The position numbers and the translations under genes were made by a program. Shown here in pieces: positions 43,749-52,332 of a stretch of DNA of 64,000 bases (position 1 is the first letter of the stretch; the number at the start of each line of letters is the position of its first letter). Origin of the DNA: Streptomyces nojiriensis (GTDB taxonomy: Bacteria; Actinomycetota; Actinomycetes; Streptomycetales; Streptomycetaceae); contig NZ_CP071139.1 in NCBI RefSeq assembly GCF_017639205.1, positions 620,001 through 684,000 on the forward strand, read 5' to 3'. The notes under the pieces are model-generated. The model saw nothing but the letters and a program-made list of their open reading frames with translations, had not been told where the DNA came from and ran no database searches.

Positions 43749-44621
43749 GTGGCGTACGACTGGCCGCCGCTGGTGCCGGGCGACCCGGACGAAGTCGCCC
43801 GGCGCGTCGCCGCGGTACTCGACGAAGCCTGGAAGCGCCTCGCCGCGCAGCAGGAACGCGTACTCAAGACCTTCGAGCAGCAGCCCCGCAGCCGCCTGGT
43901 GCTGCTCACACTGGAGGAGTTCAAGCGCGCCGTCCAAGCGTTCCGCCGCGAGATCGACACCGAGGCCCTCGCCTTCGTCCGCCGGCAGCTCCCGCACCTC
44001 TACCAGCAAGGCGCCGAGCGGGCTGCCGAACGGCTCGGCGCCCGGTTCACGTGGACGATGATCCACCGTGACGCCCTGATGAGCCTGGCCAGCGACTCGT
44101 ACAACGACTTCCTCCGGCGGTCCGAAGAAGCTGAGCGGATCGCTACCAAGTTCTACCGCGCCGCACGGGCAGCGGGCCGTCTCGAGGTTCCCCTTCTCGC
44201 CGCAGGCAACGTCACCGCGAAGCAGGCGGCATCGAACCTTGCAGCGCGGCTTCGAGACGAACATCATCTGGCCCACGTCGTCTACCGCAACGGTGCCCGA
44301 GTGCCCGTCGACGTGTGGGCGGAGGCAGCGACCCTGGCGAAGAGCGCAGTGGCCTACAACGCGGGCACCCTCAACCGCACCCGTGAGGCCGGCGTCAGGT
44401 ACGTGGAGGTCTTCGACGGCATGGACTGTGGGTGGGCCAGCCACCAAGACCCCGACAAGGGCGCCCGCACTATCCGCACCGTCGAGGACGCCGCTGAGTT
44501 CCCGATTGCCCACCCGCGCTGCCGCCGGTCCTTCGGCCCGCGTCCCGATATCGAGCCGGGCGGGGAGGATGCAGCAGCTAATAACGGTTTTGCAGCAACA
44601 GCCTACTTGCACAAGCAGTGA
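43749..44621 (+). CDS. Phage minor head protein, MuF-like
   Basis: 290 residues. A helical N-terminal region precedes a MuF (gpF) domain whose signature EVFDGMDCGWASHQDPDKGARTI-type strand and final PIAHPRCRRSFGPRPDI with its Cys/His cluster are clear. Such proteins enter the capsid with the portal. The last 25 residues (after GGEDAAANNG) look unlike the family and sit at the junction to non-phage cargo, so the natural C-terminus may have been replaced. Confidence 0.82.
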   Translation: MAYDWPPLVPGDPDEVARRVAAVLDEAWKRLAAQQERVLKTFEQQPRSRLVLLTLEEFKRAVQAFRREIDTEALAFVRRQLPHLYQQGAERAAERLGARFTWTMIHRDALMSLASDSYNDFLRRSEEAERIATKFYRAARAAGRLEVPLLAAGNVTAKQAASNLAARLRDEHHLAHVVYRNGARVPVDVWAEAATLAKSAVAYNAGTLNRTREAGVRYVEVFDGMDCGWASHQDPDKGARTIRTVEDAAEFPIAHPRCRRSFGPRPDIEPGGEDAAANNGFAATAYLHKQ

Positions 44622-44939
44622 TCAGAGTGAGAAATCCCCGATAATAGAGACATCTTCCCCAGCCCCACTATCGCGAAGAACCTGTACGGCGTCTAGAAGT
44701 TCGACTCTCGAAGAAGTGTTCATAAGTACGTGCAAGCCGCCCTCTACTTCCTTCGTCCGTTGAACCTTGAGTCCGTGACTCTCTAGGAGAGTCGAAACAT
44801 CGACCGGTGAGACTTCTGAATTCATGACGAACAGCGTGGGTCCTCCGGTGGGCCACCGGTGTTCATCGTCGGATCCCTCTTGGGCCCGCCTTTCAGGCTC
44901 CCCTCCGGTGGGCCACTCTTTTTCCTTTCCGTTACCCAT
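44622..44939 (-). CDS. Hypothetical small protein, partner of membrane protein
   Basis: 105 residues. The N-terminal 35 are charged and hold two WPTGG units (EWPTGGEPERR, HRWPTGGP). The C-terminal 65 (LFVMNSEVSPVDVSTLLESHGLKV, GLHVLMNTSSRVELLDAVQVL) look like a ferredoxin-type alpha-beta fold. ATG at 44939 has GAGGTG 6 bases upstream, inside the end of the preceding gene; a GTG at 44948 overlaps that gene's stop. Translational coupling either way. No family recognised. Confidence 0.65.
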   Translation of the reverse strand: MGNGKEKEWPTGGEPERRAQEGSDDEHRWPTGGPTLFVMNSEVSPVDVSTLLESHGLKVQRTKEVEGGLHVLMNTSSRVELLDAVQVLRDSGAGEDVSIIGDFSL

Positions 44940-44944
44940 GCCTG

Positions 44945-45466
44945 TCACCTCGTCACGGCCACGGCAGCCAGAATTACGGCAACCTCAACCAGTAGAAGGA
45001 ATGTGGCCCCTTGATAGAGGCGTGACATGAACACGATCTGCTTGCGATTCCTGGACAGGTCACCTAGTAGATCCTCTACCAGCTTGGTGTCGATTGGCCT
45101 GCGGTGGGCGTCTTCAACTTTCGGGTGAATCAACGCTGTAATCTCGTGACCATAGGAAAAGCTTCTTGGCCACAAGATCAACATGATGAGTCCGCCTTGA
45201 ACGGCTACAACGGACAGCAGGGTTATTGCTGCCCAGTACGGAAAAACTGCACCCTTGCCCGGGTCGTTTCCAATCAGTCCAACTGAGGCGGAGAAAGAAA
45301 CTACAAAGGCGGCCGTAGCGAATATCGCCGTCGCTCTAGTGCGGTAATTTCCCACGGTCCTCTCTTGAGCGGAGAACAGAGACATTACGGCCTCGTATGC
45401 CAGCTTCTCGCGCTCCTCCAAATGATGCGGAGCGAAGGGGGCAGGGCTAGGTTGGGCGTCAGTCAT
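44945..45466 (-). CDS. Three-helix membrane protein, SLATT/Pycsar-effector-like layout
   Basis: 173 residues, GGAG 5 bases before the ATG. An amphipathic N-terminal helix is followed by membrane helices at about 46-66 and 76-98, a cytoplasmic helical stretch (EDLLGDLSRNRKQIVFMSRLYQGA) and a last helix at 151-171. This two-plus-one arrangement with a polar linker resembles SLATT and Pycsar effector membrane proteins of phage defence, but no diagnostic motif is present. It pairs with a small downstream gene and lies in prophage cargo. Confidence 0.6.
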   Translation of the reverse strand: MTDAQPSPAPFAPHHLEEREKLAYEAVMSLFSAQERTVGNYRTRATAIFATAAFVVSFSASVGLIGNDPGKGAVFPYWAAITLLSVVAVQGGLIMLILWPRSFSYGHEITALIHPKVEDAHRRPIDTKLVEDLLGDLSRNRKQIVFMSRLYQGATFLLLVEVAVILAAVAVTR

Positions 45467-45884
45467 GGTGACTCCACGCGGACCTGTGGTATGCATCCCT
45501 CCGTCCAGCATGCACCTTCCATCGTGGCTTCGCGATGTCACGGAATCCCGTTCGCAATAGTCTCGGTTTCCATAATTGAATCCTGAAACTGCGGCGTACG
45601 CGGCTTACCGCCACCATGACGGAGCGTTTTGCCCCGTTGCTTCTCTTCGTCGCTCGTGGAACGTTGAAGGTTCTTGGAGCGCGATCGCGGCCTCGCTACG
45701 GATGCAGGCACTGCCGTGAGGCGCCGCAGGGTGGCGATCTTTCGGGTGTGGGCCGCCGCCGGGTCGTCGGGCTGCGTGATCGTTTGGCTCCCCGGCTCAC
45801 GCAGGTCAAACGCCACCCTTCGGCCGGAATCACGTTTGGTGATCCGCGTGCGCCGGGTGCAGTGCCTCCCGTATCGTCCCCTGA
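45467..45884. other. Intergenic region, divergent promoters
   Basis: About 418 bases between the minus-strand membrane-protein pair and the plus-strand phosphotransferase gene. The part near 45560-45620 is AT-richer than the surroundings. Frames on both strands give only Arg-rich shadows. It presumably holds both promoters; no clear boxes seen. Confidence 0.4.
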
Positions 45885-46928
45885 GTGACCATCTCACCCA
45901 TTGCTGACAAGATCCATATTTCGGGAGACGAGCTGTTCAAGCTCGCCGGCGTCTTCGGGATCGGCACTGTCCATGAGCAGCGTCACCTGCCTGATGGACT
46001 CATGAATGTGAACTGGCGGCTCGATGCGGAGGCCGGCACGTTCGCTCTCAAGCGCGTGACGGACGTCCCACTGGAACGGCTGCGCCGCAACCTCGGGGTA
46101 CTCGGGTTCCTCGGCGATCACGGTCTCCCCGTGTGCGCGCCGATCTTGGCCAGTGACGGGTCCGCGGTGGCTGAGACCCCGGGCGGCGGGTACTGCCTGT
46201 TCCCCTGGGCGGCCGGCGAGCATATTCCCGGCGCTTCGCTCACGCTGGGGCAGGCAGCGGCGCTCGGCGGACACATCGCGAGGCTTCACGTCACCCTCTC
46301 CTGGGCCGCCGACGGCCGCACGCTGCCTCGGACGCCGGAGTCCCTCGCTGTTGACGTCACGAGCGTCCAGAGGGCTGTGGAGAAGGCGGAGCGGCTTGCG
46401 GTTGCCGTGGCCGCGCAGGGCCGCGCGAGCACCTTCGATAAGGAGGCCGCAGTCGCGTTGAAGGCCCGGCGGGCAATGATCGCCGCGCACGTCGACCGCC
46501 TTCCGGCCGATGAGGTCCCTGTCGGCCCGTATGGCTGGACCCATGGTGACCTCCAGTACCGGAACCTTTTGTGGTCCGGCAGCGAGCTGTCTGCGGTCCT
46601 CGACTGGGACCGGGTTGCCGTCCGCCCGTATGCAGAAGAGGTCGTGCGGACGGCACAGGTCCAGTTCGGCGGTGCAGACGGATTCGATCTTGAGCGGGTG
46701 GCGGCGTTCGTTGGCGGGTACCGGTCGGTGGCGCCGCTGTCGACAGCCGCGCTTGAGGACGCGGTGCACCGGTTGTGGTGGAAGCGCCTCACGGACTTCT
46801 GGCAGCTGGAGTTCCGCTACAACAAGGGCGACCACTCCTTCGATGAGCTGTTCACCCAGGACGAGGCGCTGCTGCACTGGTGGACGGACCGGCTCGACGA
46901 GGTGGAGGCGGCGTTCACGTCGGCGTAA
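45885..46928 (+). CDS. APH-family phosphotransferase
   Basis: 347 residues. Aminoglycoside phosphotransferase/choline kinase fold with P-loop-like LMNVNWRLDAEAGTFALKRV, catalytic HGDLQYRN (His220, Asp222, Asn227) and metal Asp240 (VLDWDR). It also resembles type II homoserine kinases. Its 3' end overlaps the convergent GT4 gene by 14 bases. Location next to the sugar cassette suggests a small-molecule kinase rather than drug resistance; substrate unknown. Confidence 0.8.
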   Translation: MTISPIADKIHISGDELFKLAGVFGIGTVHEQRHLPDGLMNVNWRLDAEAGTFALKRVTDVPLERLRRNLGVLGFLGDHGLPVCAPILASDGSAVAETPGGGYCLFPWAAGEHIPGASLTLGQAAALGGHIARLHVTLSWAADGRTLPRTPESLAVDVTSVQRAVEKAERLAVAVAAQGRASTFDKEAAVALKARRAMIAAHVDRLPADEVPVGPYGWTHGDLQYRNLLWSGSELSAVLDWDRVAVRPYAEEVVRTAQVQFGGADGFDLERVAAFVGGYRSVAPLSTAALEDAVHRLWWKRLTDFWQLEFRYNKGDHSFDELFTQDEALLHWWTDRLDEVEAAFTSA

Positions 46929-47961
46929 GGCCCAGGGCGACGATCTCCGGCAGGACGGGGCGGGTGTAGCGGGCGGCATCGAGTCGGGCCCGCTCCCCGA
47001 CCCCCCGGTGGTTCATGGCGTGGATCGCGGCCGCCCATTCCGTGAGGTCGGCGTCGGCGTGCAGGACGGTCCCTCCGGCACCAACGGCTTCCGGGATACC
47101 ACCCCGGTCGGTGCCGATGGTGGGCACACTGTGCAAGGCCGCTTCGACGATCACCCGAGGGAAGGCGTCCTCGACAACGGACGGCACCAGCAGGAGGCGG
47201 TGCGACCGGTAGAGCGGAGCCATGTCGTAGACGCGTGGGACGTACGTCACGTTGGGGTACTGCCGGAACTCGGCTGCTGTGTTCCACCAGCCCTCGACCA
47301 AGGTGAAGCGTTCATCAGGCATGGCTTGGATCAAGCCGTGCATCAGCTGTGATCCCTTCGCGGGAATCGGGTTGATCATGAGGACGGGGCCGTCGGCTCG
47401 GTCCGCGTTCACGGTGCCGGGGCCCGGTTGCGTGAATGGCGGGTACCACAGGGACATACGGGTGCCAGCTGGGCGACCTGCGCGGTGGCGCACGAACTCC
47501 GAGACGGCCAGGCCGACATGCGGGCGGCCGGCCAGGACGCCGAGTCCGGTGCCGGATACCGAGTGGCAGATGCCTGCGGTGAGCGTGTGAGTCCGGGCCT
47601 CGGCCGCGATGTCGGCGCTGCCTTCCTGCGAGGTGAAGACAACGTCGGGACGGATGTCGGTGAGCAGCGCGGCGAGCGTGGCGGGGATGCGGTCCTGGGC
47701 GACGGCGATGCAGTCCACGCCGTTCCACCAGTAGCGCACGGCGCCGCTGGCCGACTTGTGCGGGGTGTGGTTGGTGTCGAGGTAGGTGGTGATTTCGGCG
47801 AGCTGCCCGGGGCCGTCCCACGGCGGTTGGTGGGCGCCGAGGTAGACCACGCGCCACCCGGCGGCGGCGAGTTGTTCGGCGAGGAGCTGTTGGGTCACCT
47901 CGGCCCCGCCGATGAGGAATGGGGGCGGTGTGCGGCGCCAGGCGATGAGGGCGGTGGGCAT
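46915..47961 (-). CDS. Glycosyltransferase family 4-like
   Basis: 348 residues. GGAEVTQQLLAEQLAAAGWRVVY marks the N-terminal Rossmann domain; the C-terminal domain has MINPIPAKGSQ, VPRVYDMAPLYRSHRLLLVPSVVEDAFPRVIVEA (the E-x7-E nucleotide-sugar site) and GGIPEAV. The ATG at 47961 overlaps the kinase stop by one base (TGATG). Last gene of a minus-strand cassette. Retaining GT-B enzyme; donor unknown. Confidence 0.82.
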   Translation of the reverse strand: MPTALIAWRRTPPPFLIGGAEVTQQLLAEQLAAAGWRVVYLGAHQPPWDGPGQLAEITTYLDTNHTPHKSASGAVRYWWNGVDCIAVAQDRIPATLAALLTDIRPDVVFTSQEGSADIAAEARTHTLTAGICHSVSGTGLGVLAGRPHVGLAVSEFVRHRAGRPAGTRMSLWYPPFTQPGPGTVNADRADGPVLMINPIPAKGSQLMHGLIQAMPDERFTLVEGWWNTAAEFRQYPNVTYVPRVYDMAPLYRSHRLLLVPSVVEDAFPRVIVEAALHSVPTIGTDRGGIPEAVGAGGTVLHADADLTEWAAAIHAMNHRGVGERARLDAARYTRPVLPEIVALGLTPT

Positions 47962-48584
47962 CACTTCGTCCAATGGAGTATCAGGGCGCGGGCGACTTCA
48001 GCGACGTCAGTGGGGGTGGTGTCGGCAGGCAGCAGCGTCACCTGCCGCGAGACCGGTTCGGCGCCGGATGTGGGGGTGGTGAAGTAGGAGCGGGCGTGCT
48101 CGAGGAACGCGGGGTTGTGAAGGAAGTACTCGGACTCCGCAGCTGCGTGCCCGATGACCTTTCGCCGCAGGTGGAGCGTCTCGGGGGGAACGTCGAGGAA
48201 GATGGTGTGGTCAGGCTTGAGGTGCGGCATGGTGGCGAGGCAGGCCCGCAGTCGGGCCTGCACGTCGTAGCCGTAGAGCTTGTCGAGGGCGTAAGCGTGG
48301 GCGAGGAGGGTGTCCACCGACCGGTCGAGGATGATGAGGTCGGCAGTGGACTCGGAGACGGCGGCGACCCGGGCGGCTTCGATCTGCATGAACTTTTCGA
48401 ACGCCGCGACCTGCTCGGCGGCGGATCCGGTGCGCGCGGGCGGGATGTCCTCGCGACGGTCGATGTGGTCGACGTAGCAGGCCGACACGAACGCGTGGGG
48501 ACCGATGCCGCGCATGCCTCGGAGTCGTTTGATCGTGGACGACTTGCCTCCATAGGAGGCGCCTTCGAAGGCGACGATGGTCAT
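47961..48584 (-). CDS. P-loop small-molecule kinase (thymidylate-kinase-like)
   Basis: 207 residues. Walker A GASYGGKS (8-15), DR pair at 87-88 (LIILDRSVD) and a basic lid region (LHLRRKVIG) are of the thymidylate/deoxynucleoside kinase fold. Divergent enough that the substrate may be a sugar or another small molecule instead. Overlaps the PIG-L gene by 4 bases upstream and the GT4 gene by one base downstream. Confidence 0.75.
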   Translation of the reverse strand: MTIVAFEGASYGGKSSTIKRLRGMRGIGPHAFVSACYVDHIDRREDIPPARTGSAAEQVAAFEKFMQIEAARVAAVSESTADLIILDRSVDTLLAHAYALDKLYGYDVQARLRACLATMPHLKPDHTIFLDVPPETLHLRRKVIGHAAAESEYFLHNPAFLEHARSYFTTPTSGAEPVSRQVTLLPADTTPTDVAEVARALILHWTK

Positions 48585-49456
48585 GCCAGCTCCTTCCGGT
48601 AGAAGCGTTCCGCGTAGAGCCCGCTGTCGAGGAGATCGGCGGCGACCGTCCAGGCGTGGCGGATCGGCCGGTACTGCTTACGCGGGGGGCTCATCTGCGA
48701 GCTGTGCATCCGGAGGACGGTGACCTTGTCGAGGATGACGGGGGTGATGTCGACCAGCTCGGGCATCAGAGGGCCGTGGCCGGACCGGGTGTTGAACAGG
48801 TGGAGGTCGCAGCCGGCGAGCGCGTACGTCGACCAGAAGGCGAGGTCCTCCCAGAACCAGCGGCAGCCAAGCCGTACGGCGGCGTCGTGAACCAAAAGGT
48901 GGTCGGGGTGGCGGGTGACGGCGGCGGGGGCGAGCAGTTCAGCGCCGGGGTTCTGCTTGACGAGCGCATGGAGGTCTTCGGTGATCTGGTCAAGGTGGCC
49001 GGGGTCGTAGGACCGGTAGGGCGGGTCGGCGTCCTTGTGGCGCAGGAGGCGACGGGCGGCGCCGAGTGGGGCGAGCGCGGCCGCGCCTTCCTGGGCCCGC
49101 AACTGCGAGACGGCTTCCTCGGTCGGCAGGCTGGGTTCCACCGTGGGGTGGACGCTGCGGGACCGGGTGAAGACCGTGACCACGGTCAGGGGCCTGGGGT
49201 GGGCGAGGAAGGTGCCGGAGGCGGACAGGGCGAAGTCGTCGTGGTGGGGCTCGATGGCGAGGACCGGTCGTCCGGTCGGGGTGCGGAATTCGATGTGGTG
49301 GACGGCTCGGCTGTGAGGGGCGGTGAGTTCCAGCACCTGGTGGTCGCCTGCCGCGTACCGGGTGGCGAGGCGTGTGCTGTGTGCGGTGTGCGCGTGGTCG
49401 AGGTCGTCGGGGAAGGTGTAGATGCCGGTGTGGTCGGGGACGGGAAGCTGGTTCAT
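48581..49456 (-). CDS. PIG-L family N-deacetylase
   Basis: 291 residues. Zinc motif PHHDD (70-74) and second ligand set TRHPDHLLVHD (His183-His186) define the PIG-L/LmbE fold of MshB and BshB, which remove acetyl from GlcNAc conjugates. An extra 60-residue N-terminal beta segment precedes the domain. ATGA overlaps on both sides couple it to the GT2 and kinase genes. Confidence 0.85.
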   Translation of the reverse strand: MNQLPVPDHTGIYTFPDDLDHAHTAHSTRLATRYAAGDHQVLELTAPHSRAVHHIEFRTPTGRPVLAIEPHHDDFALSASGTFLAHPRPLTVVTVFTRSRSVHPTVEPSLPTEEAVSQLRAQEGAAALAPLGAARRLLRHKDADPPYRSYDPGHLDQITEDLHALVKQNPGAELLAPAAVTRHPDHLLVHDAAVRLGCRWFWEDLAFWSTYALAGCDLHLFNTRSGHGPLMPELVDITPVILDKVTVLRMHSSQMSPPRKQYRPIRHAWTVAADLLDSGLYAERFYRKELA

Positions 49457-50181
49457 CGCACGGTGCTCCCCTCATACCAGTGGCGCCACATGCGGGGCGA
49501 GGCTAGGCGCCGGCGGGCGGTGAGGGGGTTCTGCCACCACAGCATTCGCGCGGTGGACCACTGGTCGTAGCGGCGGGTGGAGGGGCGAACACGGAGATCG
49601 TCCAGGATGGCGACGGGGCCGTTGGTCTGTCGGCCGTGGGCGGTGAGTCGGGCGAAGAACTCGACGTCCTCGCTCATCAGCAGCTCCGGTCGGTACCCGC
49701 CGACTGCTTTGAACGCGTCGGCGGTCGCGAACTGGGCGACGCCCTGTGCTCCATCCCGCCGTGTGCGGTAGTGGTCCCAGTAGGCGCACAGCAGTCGGGC
49801 ACCGAGTCGAGCCGGGGTGTAGAGCGGGGGGATCGCTCCGCCGACGGCGCCGGCGTCGACGGCCGTGGTGGCGGCGGTGAACGTGTCGAGTGGGAGTGCT
49901 ACGTCGGCGTCGGTGAAGAAGAGGAGGCTTCCGGCGGCGGCTGCGGCGCCGGTGTTGCGGACAGCGCCGATACTGCGGACGGTCTCCGTAATGACACGGG
50001 CGCCCAGCTGGGTGGCGAGGTCGGCCGTGGTGTCGGTGCTCGTGTTGTCGACCACGATCACCTCCCCCGTGCCGCCGGTAGCGGCCTGCCAGTGGTCGAG
50101 GGCGGCGAAGACGGTGGGCAGGTATCGGGGGAGGTAGGCGGCTTCGTTGTGGGCGGGGATCACCACTGAGAGTGTGATCAT
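49453..50181 (-). CDS. Glycosyltransferase family 2
   Basis: 242 residues. Classical GT-A start LSVVIPAHNEAAYLPRYLPTV, nucleotide-binding VIVVDNTSTDTT, metal DAD motif 91-93 (FFTDADVALP) and catalytic ED 171-172 (SEDVEFFARL). No membrane segment, so it acts on a soluble or peripheral acceptor. Overlaps both neighbours by 4 bases. Confidence 0.87.
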   Translation of the reverse strand: MITLSVVIPAHNEAAYLPRYLPTVFAALDHWQAATGGTGEVIVVDNTSTDTTADLATQLGARVITETVRSIGAVRNTGAAAAAGSLLFFTDADVALPLDTFTAATTAVDAGAVGGAIPPLYTPARLGARLLCAYWDHYRTRRDGAQGVAQFATADAFKAVGGYRPELLMSEDVEFFARLTAHGRQTNGPVAILDDLRVRPSTRRYDQWSTARMLWWQNPLTARRRLASPRMWRHWYEGSTVR

Positions 50182-51056
50182 CTGGGGCTCCTCACGGTGC
50201 GCGGGGTGTGAAAGAAGCGGGGGTGCTCGTGGGCCAGATCGGCCAGGCGGCGTGTCCAGCGGGAGCGTTCGTCACCGGACGAGGCAGTCGCCCGGCAGCG
50301 GGCGGTGTGGAACACGCACCAGGCCGTAAGACGGGAGTCGTCCAAGGCGAGGGGGTAGGCGCTAGTAAGGGTGAGACGGCCGCGCACCGAGACGGCGTGG
50401 GCCATCACCAGGGCCTGCGCGACGTCCGCTTCCCGCGGGCCAGGGGTGGCGTCGGTGAAGTCGATCAGGTGGTGTGTGGCCCCCGGGCCTGCGATGACGA
50501 TGTTGTCGAAGTGCACGTCGCCGTGGCACCACACCAGCGGTACCAACGCTGGGGCTTCGGATAGGACTTCGAGAGCGGGAGCGATCCGGCCGATGGCGCC
50601 GGCATCGCGGTGGCGCAGGGAGGTGACATCGTCGAAGAACGGCCTTCGGGGTGTGCGAGGGGCGACCGGCGCCCTATGGAGGCGGCCGAGGAGGTATCCC
50701 ACGTCCCGCAGAGCGCGGTCGGTAGTGATCTGCCCATTGCGAACGGCGGCGCCGAGGGTGAGTCGGCCGAGGTCTTCACTGATCAGGGCGGTGAGGTCAG
50801 TGCCCTTGACTCGGCCTGCGGCGAGGATGCGGGCCGTGGGCACAGCGCCGGCGGCGGCCCGGATTGCGGCGGCCTCGGTCACCGCGTTGCGACGTGTGGC
50901 GGCCGCGTACATCTTGACCACCACTGCGCGACCGTCAGCGAGGCCAGCACGGTAAACGGAGGTGCGGTTGCCTATGGTAAGGCGTTCTGCGGTCACCGGC
51001 CGGACAGCGAGGAGGCTCGTGCAGGCACGCACGACGGCCGGAGGCAGGCCGGTCAC
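50178..51056 (-). CDS. APH-family phosphotransferase (cassette member)
   Basis: 292 residues, GTG start overlapping the GT8-like stop (GTGA). RTSVYRAGLADGRAVVVKMY is the ATP-binding part, WCHGDVHFDNIVI (His178, Asp180, Asn185) the catalytic loop and HLIDFTDA (Asp199) the metal site. Second phosphotransferase of the locus, from a different branch than the gene at 45885. Probable sugar or metabolite kinase. Confidence 0.8.
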   Translation of the reverse strand: MTGLPPAVVRACTSLLAVRPVTAERLTIGNRTSVYRAGLADGRAVVVKMYAAATRRNAVTEAAAIRAAAGAVPTARILAAGRVKGTDLTALISEDLGRLTLGAAVRNGQITTDRALRDVGYLLGRLHRAPVAPRTPRRPFFDDVTSLRHRDAGAIGRIAPALEVLSEAPALVPLVWCHGDVHFDNIVIAGPGATHHLIDFTDATPGPREADVAQALVMAHAVSVRGRLTLTSAYPLALDDSRLTAWCVFHTARCRATASSGDERSRWTRRLADLAHEHPRFFHTPRTVRSPR

Positions 51057-51928
51057 TGCCAAGCCCCCACGGCACCCAGGCGTCGCACATGCCGGTTGGT
51101 CGTCCTGAGGTGCGCTCGGTAGTCGCGGACGTCGTCGGTGGGAGGGCAAAGGGACGACCACGGTTTCTCGGGGCCGACGAAGTGGACCAGCGCGGCGGAC
51201 GGGTCTGGGCGCAGACTGCGATGGACCACTCGGCGCACCCATTCCCCTCGTTCGAGGAACCGGCCGGTCTCGAACCGGTTGAAGCGGGAGGGGACGGGGT
51301 GGACGCGGCCGGTACGCAGTAGCCAGAGGTTCAGGGCGTCCTGGTCGTTGTGCAGGATGTGCGCCCGATGCTTGACCAAGGCGCCGGCAACTCCCTGGCG
51401 CATCGCGGGGATGTCGGCGGTGTGCGCCCATAGCATTCCGGCGTTGTAGTAGGGGCGGCCGCGCCAATGGGGCCAGCGGTCGGCAGCACCGGGAAGTGCG
51501 GGGCAGGCCCCGACGGCAGGGTTGAACTCGTCCGCGACGGCGCCGATCCGGCCGGGCTGGAGGGATGCGAGGGGGCTTGTGATGTCGTCACGTACGTGGG
51601 TGTCGGCGTCTAGGTAGATCAGGTAGGGACGGCGGACGAAGTCACGGGTGAATTCGAATCGAAGGTAGGTGGTGATCGTGATGTAGCTGTCGTCGGCCAT
51701 GTGGGAGGCGGCGAGCGGAGGCCGGTACGCCAGGTCGAAGGATCCGAAGCCGCACCGCTTCGCGAGGTGCGCGAGGAGGAGGGCGTGAGCGGGCGGGAGG
51801 TCCATGGTCAGGACCCGCAGGGCGGCACCGCGGCGCGCGGCGGGGGTGAGGCTGTCGGTAAGGGAGGTGACGGCCGCAAGGCCGGGGAGGAGGTACTGCC
51901 GGTCGATGCACAGGCCGAATGCGTACAC
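51053..51928 (-). CDS. Glycosyltransferase, GT8-like
   Basis: 291 residues. The start MYAFGLCIDRQYLLPGLAAVTSL and the DAD motif 107-109 (YLIYLDADTHVRDD), followed by YYNAGMLWAHT and NDQDALNLWLL, match LgtC-like GT8 galactosyl/glucosyl transferases. First glycosyltransferase of the cassette, 164 bases downstream of the microprotein gene. It overlaps the phosphotransferase by 4 bases. Confidence 0.82.
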   Translation of the reverse strand: MYAFGLCIDRQYLLPGLAAVTSLTDSLTPAARRGAALRVLTMDLPPAHALLLAHLAKRCGFGSFDLAYRPPLAASHMADDSYITITTYLRFEFTRDFVRRPYLIYLDADTHVRDDITSPLASLQPGRIGAVADEFNPAVGACPALPGAADRWPHWRGRPYYNAGMLWAHTADIPAMRQGVAGALVKHRAHILHNDQDALNLWLLRTGRVHPVPSRFNRFETGRFLERGEWVRRVVHRSLRPDPSAALVHFVGPEKPWSSLCPPTDDVRDYRAHLRTTNRHVRRLGAVGAWQ

Positions 51929-52092
51929 GTGGGTTCGCCTTTCGAGCGTGGTGCTGCGCAGGGTCGGGGTAGTGAGCCCCGCGGCCCGAGGCCAATGCCG
52001 CCGGGGAGGGGCCGGTAGCAGGCGTCCCGGGGCGCGGGGCGGCCCGAAGCTCCGGTGTGGCCCGTCGGACGGGCGGGCGAGGCCGGATGCTT

Positions 52093-52332
52093 TCAGATGG
52101 TGGTGCGGTCAGCGCAGCGGCAGGCCCGGGTGCCCCCGTCGGCGTGCGGGTCGATGTCGGGACGGGAGGCCGTCGGCCTCTTCGGTTCGGGTGCGGCGTG
52201 GACGTGCGAGGTGCCGGTATTGGCAAGGGGCGCACCGACCGCGACGTGTCCGACGACCCAGACGGCGGTCAGGAGCGAGCCAACCCAGTCCTGGTGTAAG
52301 CGGGGTTGGGTTGCAGCATGGCGGTTGCTCAC
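52093..52332 (-). CDS. Small membrane microprotein coupled to recombinase-like gene
   Basis: 79 residues. GTG start overlaps the upstream stop (GTGA). One hydrophobic segment (WVGSLLTAVWVVGHVAVGAPLA, about 16-37) and a polar tail ending CRCADRTTI. The segment contains His and Trp, so membrane insertion is likely but not certain. No family recognised. Confidence 0.55.
   Translation of the reverse strand: MSNRHAATQPRLHQDWVGSLLTAVWVVGHVAVGAPLANTGTSHVHAAPEPKRPTASRPDIDPHADGGTRACRCADRTTI

Noticed and set aside
51640..51670. tRNA T-loop-like GAATTCGAATC
   Set aside because: It lies within the GT8-like coding sequence and no cloverleaf stems can be formed around it.
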